Source: Epiperipatus broadwayi (Eukaryota > Onychophora > Udeonychophora > Euonychophora > Peripatidae). From it: a stretch of DNA of 64,000 bases. Each line of letters starts with the position of its first letter. The first letter of the stretch is position 1. Below the pieces are notes generated by a model. That model searched no databases. It saw only the letters and a list, made by a program, of their open reading frames with translations, and was not told where the DNA came from. The DNA lies in assembly GCA_028023455.1 (NCBI GenBank), contig JAQFVV010000022.1, positions 9,009,100 to 9,073,099 of the forward strand, read 5' to 3'. Below are positions 24,020 through 35,369 of the stretch, in pieces. The position numbers and the translations under genes are program-made.

Positions 24020-25130
24020 ACTATGCAGTATAATTTTTTTATCCTATAATTAGTTAATTTGTTTGATTATTTTAATATTTTAAAATTATTATTATTATGC
24101 TTTAATTAACTCCAAGAAGAAAATACTATGAGAAAGATATAGATAATACAGTGTATTTGTCAGTAAAATTGTGTATGCATGTGTGTTTGTAATTCTAATA
24201 GGCATTCGATATCAGTTGTGTTAAAGTTAAACTAAGGTAAAGTATGCTAAATTCAAGTTAATAGTTAATCTCTCATTTGTTTTATTGATTCCTTAAACCA
24301 ACTTCATATTTTCTATAATAAAAGTTATCTAGAATAAACAGTTAAATAGTTATAAGATTACCCTTCTTATTTTACACAAGAGGTAGTCATGTGAGTTAAT
24401 GAGGAGTGTGTAGTATATTGAATTATCCTTATGACATTGCTGATCACAAATATTACTGTTTAGTCGAGTTCGATTCCTAACAATATGGTGTTAAAGTTTT
24501 AACCCTAATATAAGCTTAAAAGATATGTTATGTCATGCTACAAGCACCTGTGATGGCCAGGTCTCATTAAAGTTATACATTTTAAGAATAATAGTATGAG
24601 TTGGGAAAATGCTTTATTCATTCATGAGAGGGTTAAGAAGTGTCTGCTACCTATAAGGAGAGATTGTTGTTATTATGATCATTATTACTAGAATGCATAA
24701 AGATGCAATAAAACATTCTTGTATTTTATCTGCAGATAATGCTTATGTTTTAAATAAAATAAGCTCGAAACCAATTGGTCTGGGGATAAGAGTATTCCAG
24801 ATAGAGATTTCTTACTGCACTTATCAATTAAAGAGCGTGTTTGAACTATTGGTACACTCTCTGTATTAAATTTTTGTAAATACAACTTATAAAAGCAATG
24901 TCATGTTATATATGTCTTGCTTTATTGATTATTATGTATAACCTTCTCCAATGGAGATTTTTTCTTGACACATCATGTTTGTGAAAAACATGAGTATTTC
25001 TAACTCAAGTAGAAAGAATTTATCAAATATAACAATGACAATATGATTTATAATCTTTTCAGAGAACTTACTATTAAGTTCATGCTTGTGTAATATTTTT
25101 TATAGCTTTATAATTAATAAATTAATTAAA
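24020..25130. other. No supported gene
   Basis: Contains one weak tRNA-like string (gtcgagttcgattcctaac at about 24463-24481) that could be the B box of an old SINE. Two overlapping 64-65 codon frames on opposite strands near 24680-24880 are unsupported. Confidence 0.35.
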
Positions 25131-25136
25131 CAAGGC

Positions 25137-25437
25137 AAAACTCTCTCTACTGTAGTGCCACCCTGTGCCAAACAGAGTAATCAATGGATGCCAGAAGGCT
25201 TGCACATAAAATCCCTATCTAGTGCCTACTCATCCAATATCCCCAGACTAGTTTCTGGCTTGTGGCCTTCATCAGTGAGGATCCTTGGATCTGAGAGCAC
25301 TGCACCTAGATATTAGGATCTAAGATCTAGGATGAGTAGGCACTAGATAGGAATTTTATGCACAAGCCTTCTGGCATCTATTGATTACTCTGGTTGGCAC
25401 AGGGTGGCACTACTGTATGGAGAGTTTTGCCATGTTT
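25137..25437. mobile_element. Family A foldback element
   Basis: The left arm begins aaaactctctactgtagtgc and includes the hammerhead-like motif on the minus strand (25232-25290). The right arm (about 25327-25437) is the reverse complement from ggatgagtaggcactagat to tggagagttttgcc and stops just short of the ribozyme core. So the two arms share the part 3' of the hammerhead, and only one copy of the ribozyme is present. No coding frame. Confidence 0.7.
25232..25290 (-). ncRNA. Type I hammerhead ribozyme-like motif (family A), best-preserved copy
   Basis: On the minus strand (59 nt): outer stem I AUCCAA with UUGGAU (6 bp), inner stem I UCCUCA with UGGGGA (6 bp with one G-U), separated by a small internal loop (GGA/UA). 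The core is CUGAUGA. Stem II is AGGC-CACAA-GCCA, with an A-A mismatch where a G-C pair is usual, then GAAA. A 2-bp stem III (AC-UA-GU) and C17 precede the predicted cleavage site. All invariant core bases are present; the A-A mismatch is expected to weaken cleavage. The fold was made by hand. Confidence 0.7.
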
Positions 25438-26287
25438 AATAATGTGCTAGTATAAGAGATAGTAATCATGTGATGTTTAGTAATAAATTAGTTGTTATAC
25501 ATATTTTTAATTATACAGCTGTTTGTTCTAAATTGAAAATCATCACACCTTATAAATAAATATGATCACAATTACACTTTATTTTTAAGAAATAATATTT
25601 TTTTTAAAATTCAATTTACTTGCACGATTTCCATTTTATAATTGAATTTTCTGAGATATAAGTAGATACAATAAAATCCCTTTACTATCTAGTCCTATCA
25701 AGAATAGATCAGTTTAAAATCATTAAGAGTAATAATTTTCAGAATAGTAATTATTATATTTCAATAAGAATCCTAAGACAATTGTTTGATCGGAAACAAC
25801 ATGCAACCTTAGAGTTAAGCATTAACTTGCTAATCTTATTAAATATAGAACATATGAAGTTCTATTAGAAGGGTCATCCATCCATTATATACACATTTAT
25901 TTACTTGATGTGCGTATGGGAATACCCTGAGATAATATTATTAACGTTATGAAGATATCCTGAGATCTTTTTGATTCTAGTACATTATACATAGCTACTC
26001 AAATCAATAGTATTTGTTTATTGTTAATGATATTGGTAAAATAAATAACTCTTTAGAGATCTTAAGCTCTATATATAATTTTTTTTAACAAGTTCGTGGG
26101 TAAGTCTGGTTCTAGTTTGGCTCCTTGCTGAGCCACTTTTCCAGTCTTATGCATATATCACTCAGATATATAGTTATAATATATATACACTTTCGAGGGC
26201 TGGGATTTATAATTTTTTTAATAGAATATAAAATTGTGATACTAGCGATGCCAATGTAGCCATCATTAAAAGTATTTCCAAAACGAT

Positions 26288-26510
26288 GCGGAGCTGCATA
26301 TATTACTGCAAGAGATGATAATAGATAAATAGTTGAAGTCATAAACTGAATCCCAGTAGATTATAAACGATTTGGAAAGAGACTACATGTGATATGCATA
26401 GATATAATGAAATTTTCTGGAGTTTTGTAGGAAAGAGAAGTTATGGATTGCGAAAACAAATTTGAAGATACCATCATTCTGCAGTAGATTAACAGTTATT
26501 GAATCTGATG
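26288..26510 (+). pseudogene. RTE-like LINE, 3' coding end remnant
   Basis: The plus-strand translation reads AYITARDDNR, stop, IVEVIN, stop, IPVDYKRFGKRLHV and on through DIMKFSGVL. This matches the conserved C-terminal segment of RTE-like LINE proteins (WAGHIARRxDNRW, then a W-x-PR-x-x-KR-x-RGRP pattern). In-frame stops replace several conserved Trp codons. The better-preserved relative is at 32217-32450. Confidence 0.6.
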
Positions 26511-26519
26511 ACAAAAATG

Positions 26520-27890
26520 ATAACAAATTACTAAGCTCTTATCATTAATTTTAAATTAAAATATATTATTATATATCGTACAATAATATTGATGATAATT
26601 TGTTTTCCCGTTTTCTGGATATATATATTATTTTTTTGAAATCAAATCTGTTTGTTACAGCTTTATTTTGCTCATTTTTAATCTTAAAAGCAATTTAACT
26701 ACAATATAATTAGATTTTTTTTTCTGTTTAATAAAATTTTTTTTACTTTTCATATTTTTTTTTTTTATTACTTTTGAAGTCACAATTGATTTCAGTGACC
26801 TGTTTTAGGTTATTCCATTTGAGCTCCATTTCCAGTCACTAAATGAAATGCGTTGTTTCTCGCTACTTAGATATTAATGGAATATTAAAAGGTATATTAA
26901 AACAATTATTGTGTCTGATATATATGTATAAAAAGGTTGATATTGAATTTTTGACTGCATGATTAAAAATGAAGCATAGCAAACTATGCATGTATATGTG
27001 CGTTTATATATGTGTAGTCTTAATTTTTTTTTTTTAGATAGCCAGTTCAAAAAACAACTTAGACACATCTTAGTACTGGTCAATAAATTAGTAACAAGCT
27101 ATTTTTAACTAGAGGATAAAACGAATGAAAATCCTAAAATCCCTCACCACTCTGTAAGTGGCAAGCTTATGGAGGATTGCCCAAAGGATTTCAGATCCAC
27201 AGAGAGTTATTTTTTTAAAGGCTCATAGACTGAGAAAAGGCAGTCTTAAAAGCTAAACTATTCAAGTCTAATGAGTGATAGTGTTGAAAACAATATAAGA
27301 ATTAAAGCAAAAAGAAGTTCTTATCACTAATAATAAGATTTAAGAATGATTTGAAATTACAAATAAGATAGGATATTTGCTTGTCCATATTATTTACCAG
27401 TATTGATTATAACTTGAACAAAAATATATATTTTTAAAATGAAATTTTAGATTTATTAATATATCCATCACTTTCTTATATATAAAGCACACACGATATC
27501 TAATATAATATACAATTATGTATTAGATTAGAATTAATAAGACATCTTTATTTACAATTTTAGATAAGAACTTCCAAACAATTCAGTTATAAATTAATAA
27601 TAAATTTATAAATACTTTATAACCAGACAATTCAAAATTTTATCTGAGGATAAGCCATAAATTAAAACTTATCATTTCATGCATAGCCCCATATGATCTA
27701 GTGTTGTGACTCTAGTGTTCAAAGTTGTTAGATCAGTTCTTTATTTCCACTGTTCCATCTTCTTATGAATTCTTGAAAAATTAACTGTTTGATGTTCTTT
27801 ATTTTATGCATTAATTGCGAAGTTGTAAATAATAGGCCCATGATTTGTGTTTGTTATAGCTATTTTAAATAAAAAGCTTTCAAATTCGAT
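26520..27890. other. No recognisable feature
   Basis: AT-rich sequence with poly-T tracts near 26700-26770 and (TA)-rich stretches; open frames are short and unsupported. Confidence 0.4.
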
Positions 27891-27893
27891 TTT

Positions 27894-28035
27894 AAAATCA
27901 GTTAAGAACAGATAAACGTTGGTGGCCTAGCGGTTAGCATAGCTGCCTTCCAAGCAGCTGGCCCAGGTTCACTTCCCGGTCAACACTTTGACATATAAAA
28001 ATAAAAAAATAATTAAAAAAAATCAGTTAAGAACA
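27894..28035 (+). mobile_element. tRNA-Gly(UCC)-type SINE with perfect 17-bp target-site duplication
   Basis: The tRNA-like part (27917-27989) reads cgttggtggcctagcggtt, agcatagctgccttccaagc and aggttcacttcccgg, closely following tRNA-Gly(UCC), including a 7-nt anticodon loop with UCC. It is followed by tttgacata and an A-rich tail (to about 28018). The 17-bp string starting aaaatcagttaagaa flanks it exactly: 27894-27910 upstream and 28019-28035 downstream. The element has no body beyond the tRNA and a short tail. A-rich tail plus a long target duplication indicates LINE-type retroposition. The perfect duplication indicates a relatively recent insertion. Confidence 0.85.
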
Positions 28036-28589
28036 ATCATTAATAATCCTCTAGGAAAATCATATGTAACTTTATTGTCATGTATTGAAAAAAAAAATGT
28101 TTTGGTTGCAAGAAGTGTCTTTGTTGTTTAAAGAATTTTATGATTAAAGAACCAGAATAGAGATTTGGTCAATGAAACTATATCTTGAATTTAAGAAAAA
28201 TCTAATCCACTTAATAAATTTTTATGCATGCTCTATGGGACATTTTCTTCTCTGATATCTAATGAAGAAATGTGGAAGAAAATGAATAACCTCTGCAAAA
28301 AAAAAAAAGAAAAAAGAATTTAATGGCCAAAATAATATATTTTATGGTAATATTTGATTGAATATCCAGAATTTGGTATATGAGAATTTTTTCTTCATCA
28401 TGTACACACTATTTAAAAGTAGACTATGCAAGTATTGATCAATCCATTCATAGATTATTTGTATTATGAACTCTTGTAATAACAATCAACTTTTTAATGA
28501 GATTGTTTTGAAATAATTTTGGAATTGACATGCTAGATTAAGAAAATAAGTTATTCTACAGCACGTTTGTTCAAGAAAAGATGTTTTTT

Positions 28590-28800
28590 CCAAGCTTCGT
28601 GAGACAATGGTCTAATAGTTAAAATAAGAGTCATAGATCACATGATCCTATTCTCTTAAGCTTGTAAGTTATAAACAATGAGGATTGCCAATTCCTCAAC
28701 AAGCTTTGTGATAAATGCTTAGCCAGAGCCAGCATTTAAAATATGTCTGTCAGGAAACCCCCCCCCCCCTTGTTGAGGAATTGGCAATCCTTAATGGTCT
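28590..28800 (+). repeat. Family D repeat with a perfect 23-bp inverted repeat
   Basis: Begins near gcttcgtgagacaatggtct (weakly tRNA-like) and contains cacatgatcctattctctta. Positions 28681-28703 and 28769-28791 are exact reverse complements, and the second arm is directly preceded by a run of 12 C (28758-28769). Related sequence occurs at 52740-52850 (minus) and 53275-53400 (plus). Confidence 0.55.
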
Positions 28801-30420
28801 AATGATTGTAATTTAGTCAACTTTAGTCAATACTTCTAAGCCAGATGGTGGCAACTTAGTATTATAAAACAATGACACATATTAATGAAAGAAGCTATGT
28901 GATAATGGAAAGCTAATGACTGAAATTTATGTGGATTTACCCAATTCACCCAAGATTAGATTGACAAAATTTTACTTCATCCCTGAATGAAATTGCTAGC
29001 AAGTGCCATAATTCTGACACTTTTAAATTAGACAATGTACAATAGAAACAACTATTGTATAAACCAAATAAAAAATTAAATACCAGATTATTAATTCAAT
29101 CTCAAATTATCATTTTCAGTTTATTCAAATATTACATTAGGAATTTTTCCAATGGCAAACAAGGCTTCAGAACAAAATTTTGATAAACCATTAATTGAGT
29201 ATCCAGGTTAAGCAAAATGCTCAGATAGTGATCAATTAGTAATATCTAAACAATCATCTGAAAACTGATAGTATTTGCTAATGTTATACTTAACCCCCCC
29301 CCCCATGCTATTAGGAAATAAGTTAATGTTTTATCTATGAGGCTTTTGATTTATTGGAATATAGTATAGATCTGAATTTAGATATAGTAAATTATGATAC
29401 AAGATTTCTTGTATAAAATGGTGTAGAGTTGTGTTACAGAGTTTAGTTACAGTAGATTATGTTTCATTGGTGAAATGCTTTTCTCCTATTTAAAAAGAAG
29501 ATTGATTACAGTATATTTGTGAGATGAAAGATTAGTTAACAGATCTTGAAAAAGATTTCTATCATTCTTGTTATTTTAGTAAATTTATTTTCTATTTCTG
29601 GGAATGATCTTTTTATTAAGACAGAATTCTCTTAAGATTTAGGATTTTCTTTCAGGTCAGAACATATCTAGCCAGTTACCAATTTACTACTTTATCAATA
29701 AATGGGTATCTAGTTTATTTTTAACCAGATGGTAAAACAAGATTGGACAAATGCTCAAAATCTCATTAACTGTCAATTGGAAATTCCAGTTAAGAGATTC
29801 TTCTTGAGTTATATTTGGATATGTGTTAAGTTTATTATTTTTAATTAATTAGGAATATTCATAGGAAGTCATAATTAGAAGAACATGATTATTGCCATAT
29901 TTCCAAACAAAAATATTTTTATAAATTAAGCTTAAATAATATAAATTGTGTCAACATTTTTTAAATAGATCTGGCTGTATTAAAATGAAGATTTTTAAGA
30001 ATTATGAATATAAATGACATTTTCTGGATTAATTTGTGTATGATTTTTAGTACTGGGCCAGTCCAGACATCAAATGCATAAAGAATATTATTAAAAAAAC
30101 AGTTGTGGAGATACTGTAAGTATTAATGTATAACATGATTGAAAGTTTCATTAACAGAAAAATCCCTCCTTTACATTTTTAAAATTACCTGCATCTGTAT
30201 TCTATTGGTGAACACTTCAATCTTACATTAATGATTAGAGCATCTCTGCAGCTATTTTTTATAACTTCATTACCCAGTTAATGATTGGTGACCTAGCCAA
30301 AACATTGGTATATTAGTAGAATAAATTATACATGGATGAACCTGGATAATGTCATTTGTATATGTATAATTTTGAGGCAGTTTGTAATGAGCATATACTA
30401 AATGTTTCTTGTATATATAA
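28800..30420. other. No recognisable feature
   Basis: AT-rich sequence with one run of 11 C (29294-29304). No coding or repeat assignment supported. Confidence 0.4.
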
Positions 30421-30500
30421 TTAGAGGGATTTAAACTCAAGAATTTTTTAGTCTATTCATCCTCCACTTCATTTCAAGCAACTAATATCCACACAAAAAA

Positions 30501-30562
30501 GATTCATGATCCACAGTGTAGGTATTTCATGCACAACTGGCACTTATCACTTGGGCCAGATC
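30501..30562 (-). ncRNA. Decayed hammerhead-like motif (family B)
   Basis: The minus strand shows GGCCCAA, then GUGAUAA in place of CUGAUGA, a stem II hairpin GUGC-CAGUU-GUGCAU-like region, then GAAA. Core substitutions make it inactive. It mirrors the plus copy at 30684-30740. Confidence 0.4.
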
Positions 30563-30683
30563 ATGTTCTCCCACATATATATATATACAATCGGTGCTTG
30601 ATTTTGAAGCCTGGCCATTAAAGGTTGAGGAATTGCTACCTGCTTATAAACTGAGTACCGATTGTATATATGTGTGGAAGATC

Positions 30684-30740
30684 ATGATGTCCCAACTAAT
30701 GAATATTGTTTCTGCATGAAATATGTATGTTGGGAATCAT
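30684..30740 (+). ncRNA. Inactivated hammerhead-like motif (family B)
   Basis: Stem I is kept: CCCAA (30691-30695) with UUGGG (30730-30734), and AUGAU with AUCAU outside. The core reads CUAAUGA (30696-30702), losing the invariant G5. Stem II is degraded and the cleavage nucleotide is G instead of H. Stem III (AUA-UG-UAU) and GAAA are intact. Best read as a dead copy. Confidence 0.55.
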
Positions 30741-30836
30741 GTATCTTTTCCACATATATGTGGTCATGTGTATCAATTGCTTGAGATGGAGTGGAAGATA
30801 AATAGACTAAAAAATCCTAAATTCAAATTCCTCTAA

Positions 30837-30940
30837 TTATATATATATATATATATATATGTTGATTGTTATTGATATTGGGATTGTCTAAATGTTGACT
30901 GATTTTTATGATATATATACACACACACACACATTTACTT
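30837..30940 (+). repeat. (TA)n and (CA)n microsatellites around a family E copy
   Basis: (TA)n at 30837-30860 and (AC)n at 30919-30933 enclose tgttgattgttattgatattgg, a family E core (30861-30912). Confidence 0.65.
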
Positions 30941-31700
30941 AAAATATATATGTGAGTGTATTTTGCTATAGAATATCATGAGATTATAAAATGCTTGTTC
31001 ATCACACTTGTCATTGCTTCTGATATTATATCACAATTTATTCTATCATCTCAATTCCTAAACTTTAATTAATCTTTCACATTTATTAAGACACACATTA
31101 TAACATAATGAATACATATATTTAATACTAAGTCACTTTGTGGGATTGTTATTTTAGCAAATACCTTTATGACATTGTAGTAACAGATTATAATAAAATA
31201 AAAGTCAATATAAATTAAACTCCATACTTACACTATAATAATAATTTTGTGCATTATCATAAATACTTCTTGTATGGAAGATTTCAGAAATGCATATTGA
31301 TTAAATTCTCAAACTAATTTTCAATGCAAAACACCATCTTCAAAAAGCAGATGTTATAATAACAATATGTTAGACCATTAAATGTTCTACACATTCCTGT
31401 CGTATAGTTAACAGAGACTAAAATACTATTATTCTAATATTTGTCTCTTGAAGAATTTCCTCTGCACAGAAAATACATTTGAGCATATTATTAATAAATA
31501 TTTTTCTATATTTCATTTTGTGCTAGAAGCATTTGCATTAATGCATAAAATTAATGGAATTAATTAAAACACAAAATCTGTCATTTAGAGTTACACATAT
31601 TAAAAATAAGAGAAGATAATTTTAACCGGGGAACTAATAAATTATTTTAAGAGGAAATATATTGCTGACATTTAACAAAATATTTTAATTAAAATTATTT
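30941..31700. other. No recognisable feature
   Basis: AT-rich sequence without supported genes or repeats. Confidence 0.4.
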
Positions 31701-31706
31701 AATAAT

Positions 31707-31921
31707 AGTGTGCACTAAAAAGAAATAAAATAATTGTTTTTTGAAGTTTTTAGATTTATCTTGAAATAAAAGCATGAGGGGTCCAGAAAATAATTATGTC
31801 AATCTCTTGTTATAAAAAATAGAAATTAAATTAATTAATTTCTGGATCCCCCCTCCCATCTTTTATTTCAAGTTAAATCTAAAAACTCTAATTGTGGTTG
31901 AAAAAACAATTAGTGCACACT
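31707..31921. mobile_element. Foldback MITE-like element, TIR agtgtgcactaa
   Basis: Ends agtgtgcactaa (31707-31718) and ttagtgcacact (31910-31921) are inverted repeats. The arms extend inward through gtttttagatttatcttga and tcaagttaaatctaaaaac to a short spacer (about 31796-31838). Total length is about 215 bp with no coding frame. No unambiguous target duplication. Confidence 0.65.
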
Positions 31922-32216
31922 CAATAAAAGCATTTAATATATCAAAAAATAAATATCTCTATTATTTTTAAGGCATAGTAAATGAAAATATAAAACTATA
32001 TTGTACTTTTAAATTGGTTGGACACTTATAGTTGATATATATCATTAAAATAAATAATGCCAGTTTTCTAGTTAAGCTGTTCTTTAAAGCAATTGTTTTA
32101 AAATAAAAATGAAAATAATTTTAAATAGCAAACTTAGTTGCTGGTTTATTATAAATATATAATTATGTACACATACTAAATATGTGTATATACCTTAAGA
32201 GTAATTAAAAGACTGA

Positions 32217-32450
32217 AGTGGAGTTAGGCTGGACATATTGCTAGAAGATATGATAATAGATGGACAATTGAAATCTTAAACTGGATTCCAAGAGATTGTA
32301 AAAGATCCAGAAAGAGATCACATGTGAGATGAATGGATGAAATAAGAAAGTGTGCAGGGTGGTGTGGAGAAGAGAAACTAAAGATCGAAGAAGTGGTTTG
32401 AACTTGGAGAGACCATCCTGCAATGGATTGATAATGGTGGATGATGATGA
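32217..32450 (+). pseudogene. RTE-like LINE, 3' coding end remnant
   Basis: The plus strand reads KWS, stop, AGHIARRYDNRWTIEILNW, then IPRDCKRSRKRSHVR, stop, MDEIRKCAGWCGEEKLKIEE, then WRDHPAMD. This is the conserved C-terminus of RTE-like elements (WAGHIARRxDxRW ... PRxxKRxxGRPxxRWxDDI). Three in-frame stops show it is inactive. The element is strongly 5' truncated and ends in gatgatgatgac. A minus frame over the same bases is a shadow. Confidence 0.75.
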
Positions 32451-32459
32451 CATTAAGGG

Positions 32460-33235
32460 TTTGAAATAGTCTTTAAAATGTTATTAAATTTAAAAAAATT
32501 AAACTGCCCTATAATGACTATTATGAAATTATTGAATATTTTTATATTTCCCCCTTTCCTCGGTTCCATATCTATTAAACTAGTTGACATACTGAAAGGA
32601 TAAGTGTTTCAAATGGATTAGTGTGATATAACTTAGTTATATATCAATTTTCAAGCAATTCTATTGAATTTAAATATGTTAAATCTTTATTTTAAAATTT
32701 CATTCTAACTTGAAGGTCAAAAATTAACAAACAAACAGATTTTCCAAAATCAGTAAAAGCCTTTAAAAATATGAAAAGTTGTCATTTACTTCTGTATCAA
32801 TATTTTATTTGTTTTCTGATAATAAGCTGCTAAAATTTTTATTCATGCATTATTAGTGTACGCTGACTAACTTATGTTATACCCCCTATCATAGATTATG
32901 TTGAATATAATATAAATGGTCATATATATAATATGTGATACATCAGATATATATATATATAAATAAATAGGTACATATGTAAAATTCCCCAATAGTGTAA
33001 ATAACTATAATAAAAATTCAAATATAGTAAGTAATAGAATGTTATAATCATTATAACTGTATTTCTAATTTAGTGTAATAATCAACTGCTCTCTTAAGCT
33101 TTATTGATTCCACTGGATTATTTTTGGATTTTTTTACTTGCTATTATAATTTCAATTTTCTTTCACCATTAATAAATATGTAAGCATTAATACACTTGAT
33201 GCATATAGTGAAATTAAAATTCTTTAGTTGAAATA
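32460..33235. other. No recognisable feature
   Basis: AT-rich sequence with short TA runs; nothing supported. Confidence 0.4.
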
Positions 33236-33239
33236 ATTA

Positions 33240-33690
33240 TTCCTCATTGCTAAGTGCTTTCAGAGATTCCTTCTCTATATGCAAATCTATGTAAGTTCAT
33301 TCATATAGTCCACCTTTTCGGAATAGAAAAGCATGTATCTTTTTTGTTTATTGCATTTATATCTCTTGCTATAAACTATGCCTCCTTAATTTTTTTCTTG
33401 ATATCATTCCTTTCAGTAGAAATTATTGCAGCGTTTTCAGGTTCAAATTCATGATTAGCCACCTTCTGGCAGTTCACAAACACTGAGCTACCTTCATTCC
33501 TGCTCAACACCCTTTTGTACAAATATTTGTGTTGAGCAATTCTGTTCATTATAGTGGCCTAAATCTCACCATATTTGCCTGAGGGCATGTCATGCTATAT
33601 ACTACACATGGTGTTGTTTGTAAGTCTCTCTTGTCCTTGGAATTGTTAATCATTCTATTGGAGTTCAGATGGTTTGAAAACTACTTTAAA
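33240..33690 (-). pseudogene. Penelope-like element remnant (GIY-YIG endonuclease part)
   Basis: The minus strand contains TTPCVVYSMTCPQ (start of the GIY-YIG domain, with the V-Y and C positions), IAQHKYLYKRVLSR, NCQKVANHEFEPENA, ISTERNDIKKKIKEA, a stop, then FIARDINAINKKDTCF. It aligns segment by segment with the remnant at 15190-15410 (ERNDIK, INxKDTCF), so both come from one lineage. The upstream RT is absent. Frameshifts and a stop show decay. Confidence 0.7.
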
Positions 33691-33694
33691 TTCA

Positions 33695-34730
33695 CTTTGT
33701 AATTTTTTAATTAATTCTCTTGCTATTATGTATTTTCACATAAAGAATGTAAAAATTGCACTAAAAAAAAAAAAAAAAAGAAAGAGAGAAAGTACAGAAA
33801 AAATAGATTGTATGATTGGAAACAAGATTAATAGAAAACTATCATTCTAGGCAAGACTGAACACATATTTTATAATATATACTTGTCAGGTACATACATG
33901 TATTGCATTATTAAATATATATGTAATATCCTGTATCATTATATGACAGAATCCCTATATTTTGATCAGTGCAAAGCAGATATGCAAATAGTTACTCTTA
34001 CAAATACCATTGGACATTTCTTGTCAAAGTTTATGAAGGCGCTTTGTGATCTTGTACCTAGGCATAAGCCATGCTAGCCAGAAAATAACTCAGTGACTAG
34101 ATCTCTGTATATTTTGTAGCCCATATTTTAAAGATACATTAAAACTCAATGCTTATAGATGAAATGTTGTATTGAAGATTTCCTGAAATTTATAGACATG
34201 TAATATTTTTTTCCCAAAATTTCTTATTAAAAATTAATTGCAAATTATGCAGGCAATGATTACCATGTTCACAATATTTAGCTATGAATAAGCTTATAGA
34301 TATTTCCATTTAGTGCACATATAATCAAAATTAAAAGGTAGAACAATTGTTTGAATGTTTATAATGGTGGCATTTTACTTGGAGTTATATGTTGGACTAT
34401 TTACACTATCTAGTTGAATTGTTAAATATTTTTTGGAAAAATATAAAAAGACACATTATCAGTGGAAGTAACCATCTCTTCAAAAATCAATTAAAATAAT
34501 ATAAAATAATAATTAGTGGAAAAAAAAATATATTTAAAATAGTAGACTATGAAATTTAATTGAGAAGCACAAAAATATTGGGTAGAGAAGGAAAAGAAAA
34601 TTTAAAGAAGCTATTCTTATGGCAAACGAAAATAACACCATAAATTAACTTTATGTAATAACCCATAATGTTTGGAAACCATTCATTAGTTTTGCTCTTA
34701 AAAAGTAAACAATTTAGGAGAACCCTCATA
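33695..34730. other. No recognisable feature
   Basis: Contains a poly-A/GA run (33763-33795). The 64-codon frame at 33883-34077 has no recognisable product. Confidence 0.35.
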
Positions 34731-34734
34731 GATA

Positions 34735-34865
34735 AGCATATAAAATTTCTATTGACTTATGGTGATTATTTATCTTTTCAACATGTGTGTGATCAGGTAG
34801 GTCAGCAATATGAGATGGCATTGGGAGTAGTGGGTCGTGTGAAAGTCTGAGTTTGAATCCCTCTT
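34735..34865 (+). repeat. Family B partial copy (tRNA-like segment only)
   Basis: Contains ttatcttttcaacatgtgtg, a gtagtgggtcgtgtgaaag stretch and gagtttgaatccctctt (B-box-like). The hammerhead part upstream is missing. The preceding 34705-34750 resembles 43161-43205 (catagataag ... ataaaatttct), another small shared segment. Confidence 0.5.
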
Positions 34866-35323
34866 ATATTACATATATAAATGCAGATTTAAGCCTGTAC
34901 AATGTATTAACATCACCTTAAGTAAAAGTTACTAGTTCAATTTACATGTTGAGCTAGCAACTCCTGAACAAGAAAAGAGAATAATAACACTGCAAATGTT
35001 GTGTTCATAACCTGTATGTTGTTAATAACAATTAAATGTATTAAAAAAGTATAAAGTTTGAATTTAAAAAAAACCACATGTAACAGATTAGGCGATAGAA
35101 ACAATTTAAAATTTAATTAAAAGTAGAATATTTTTGTATAATTGTTTAACTTAAGCTTACCACTTGCGATAAGAAAGGTTTTTTTTATAAAAAAAAATAA
35201 TCGAAGAACTGATATTTGATTACAAGTTTTAGGACTTTTTAAAACTTTCACTTTTACTAATTTACTATAAAAATAAATGAATAACTGAAACACAGGCTTA
35301 TTCTATACCTGTGTCTATATATG

Positions 35324-35363
35324 TAATATATAGGGTATATGAGCACATATACCCTATATATTA
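35324..35363. repeat. Perfect 18-bp hairpin (palindrome with 4-nt loop)
   Basis: 35324-35341 (taatatatagggtatatg) and 35346-35363 are exact reverse complements with loop agca. It lies in non-coding AT-rich DNA, with no transcription unit next to it. Confidence 0.8.
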
Positions 35364-35369
35364 AAAATA

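Larger units (their letters stand above)
30428..30835. mobile_element. Family B inverted pair, decayed
   Basis: The minus-strand unit (about 30428-30610) and plus-strand unit (about 30610-30835) are copies of family B meeting head to head near tacaatcggtgcttgattttg / ctgagtaccgattgtat. Both keep the ribozyme region and the tRNA-like segment. The right end runs into a (TA)n repeat (30837-30860). Confidence 0.65.

Noticed and set aside
27917-27989. Functional tRNA-Gly gene
   Set aside because: It has an A-rich tail and target duplications, lies in a multicopy family with a shared 3' tail, and has changes in the acceptor and T arm.
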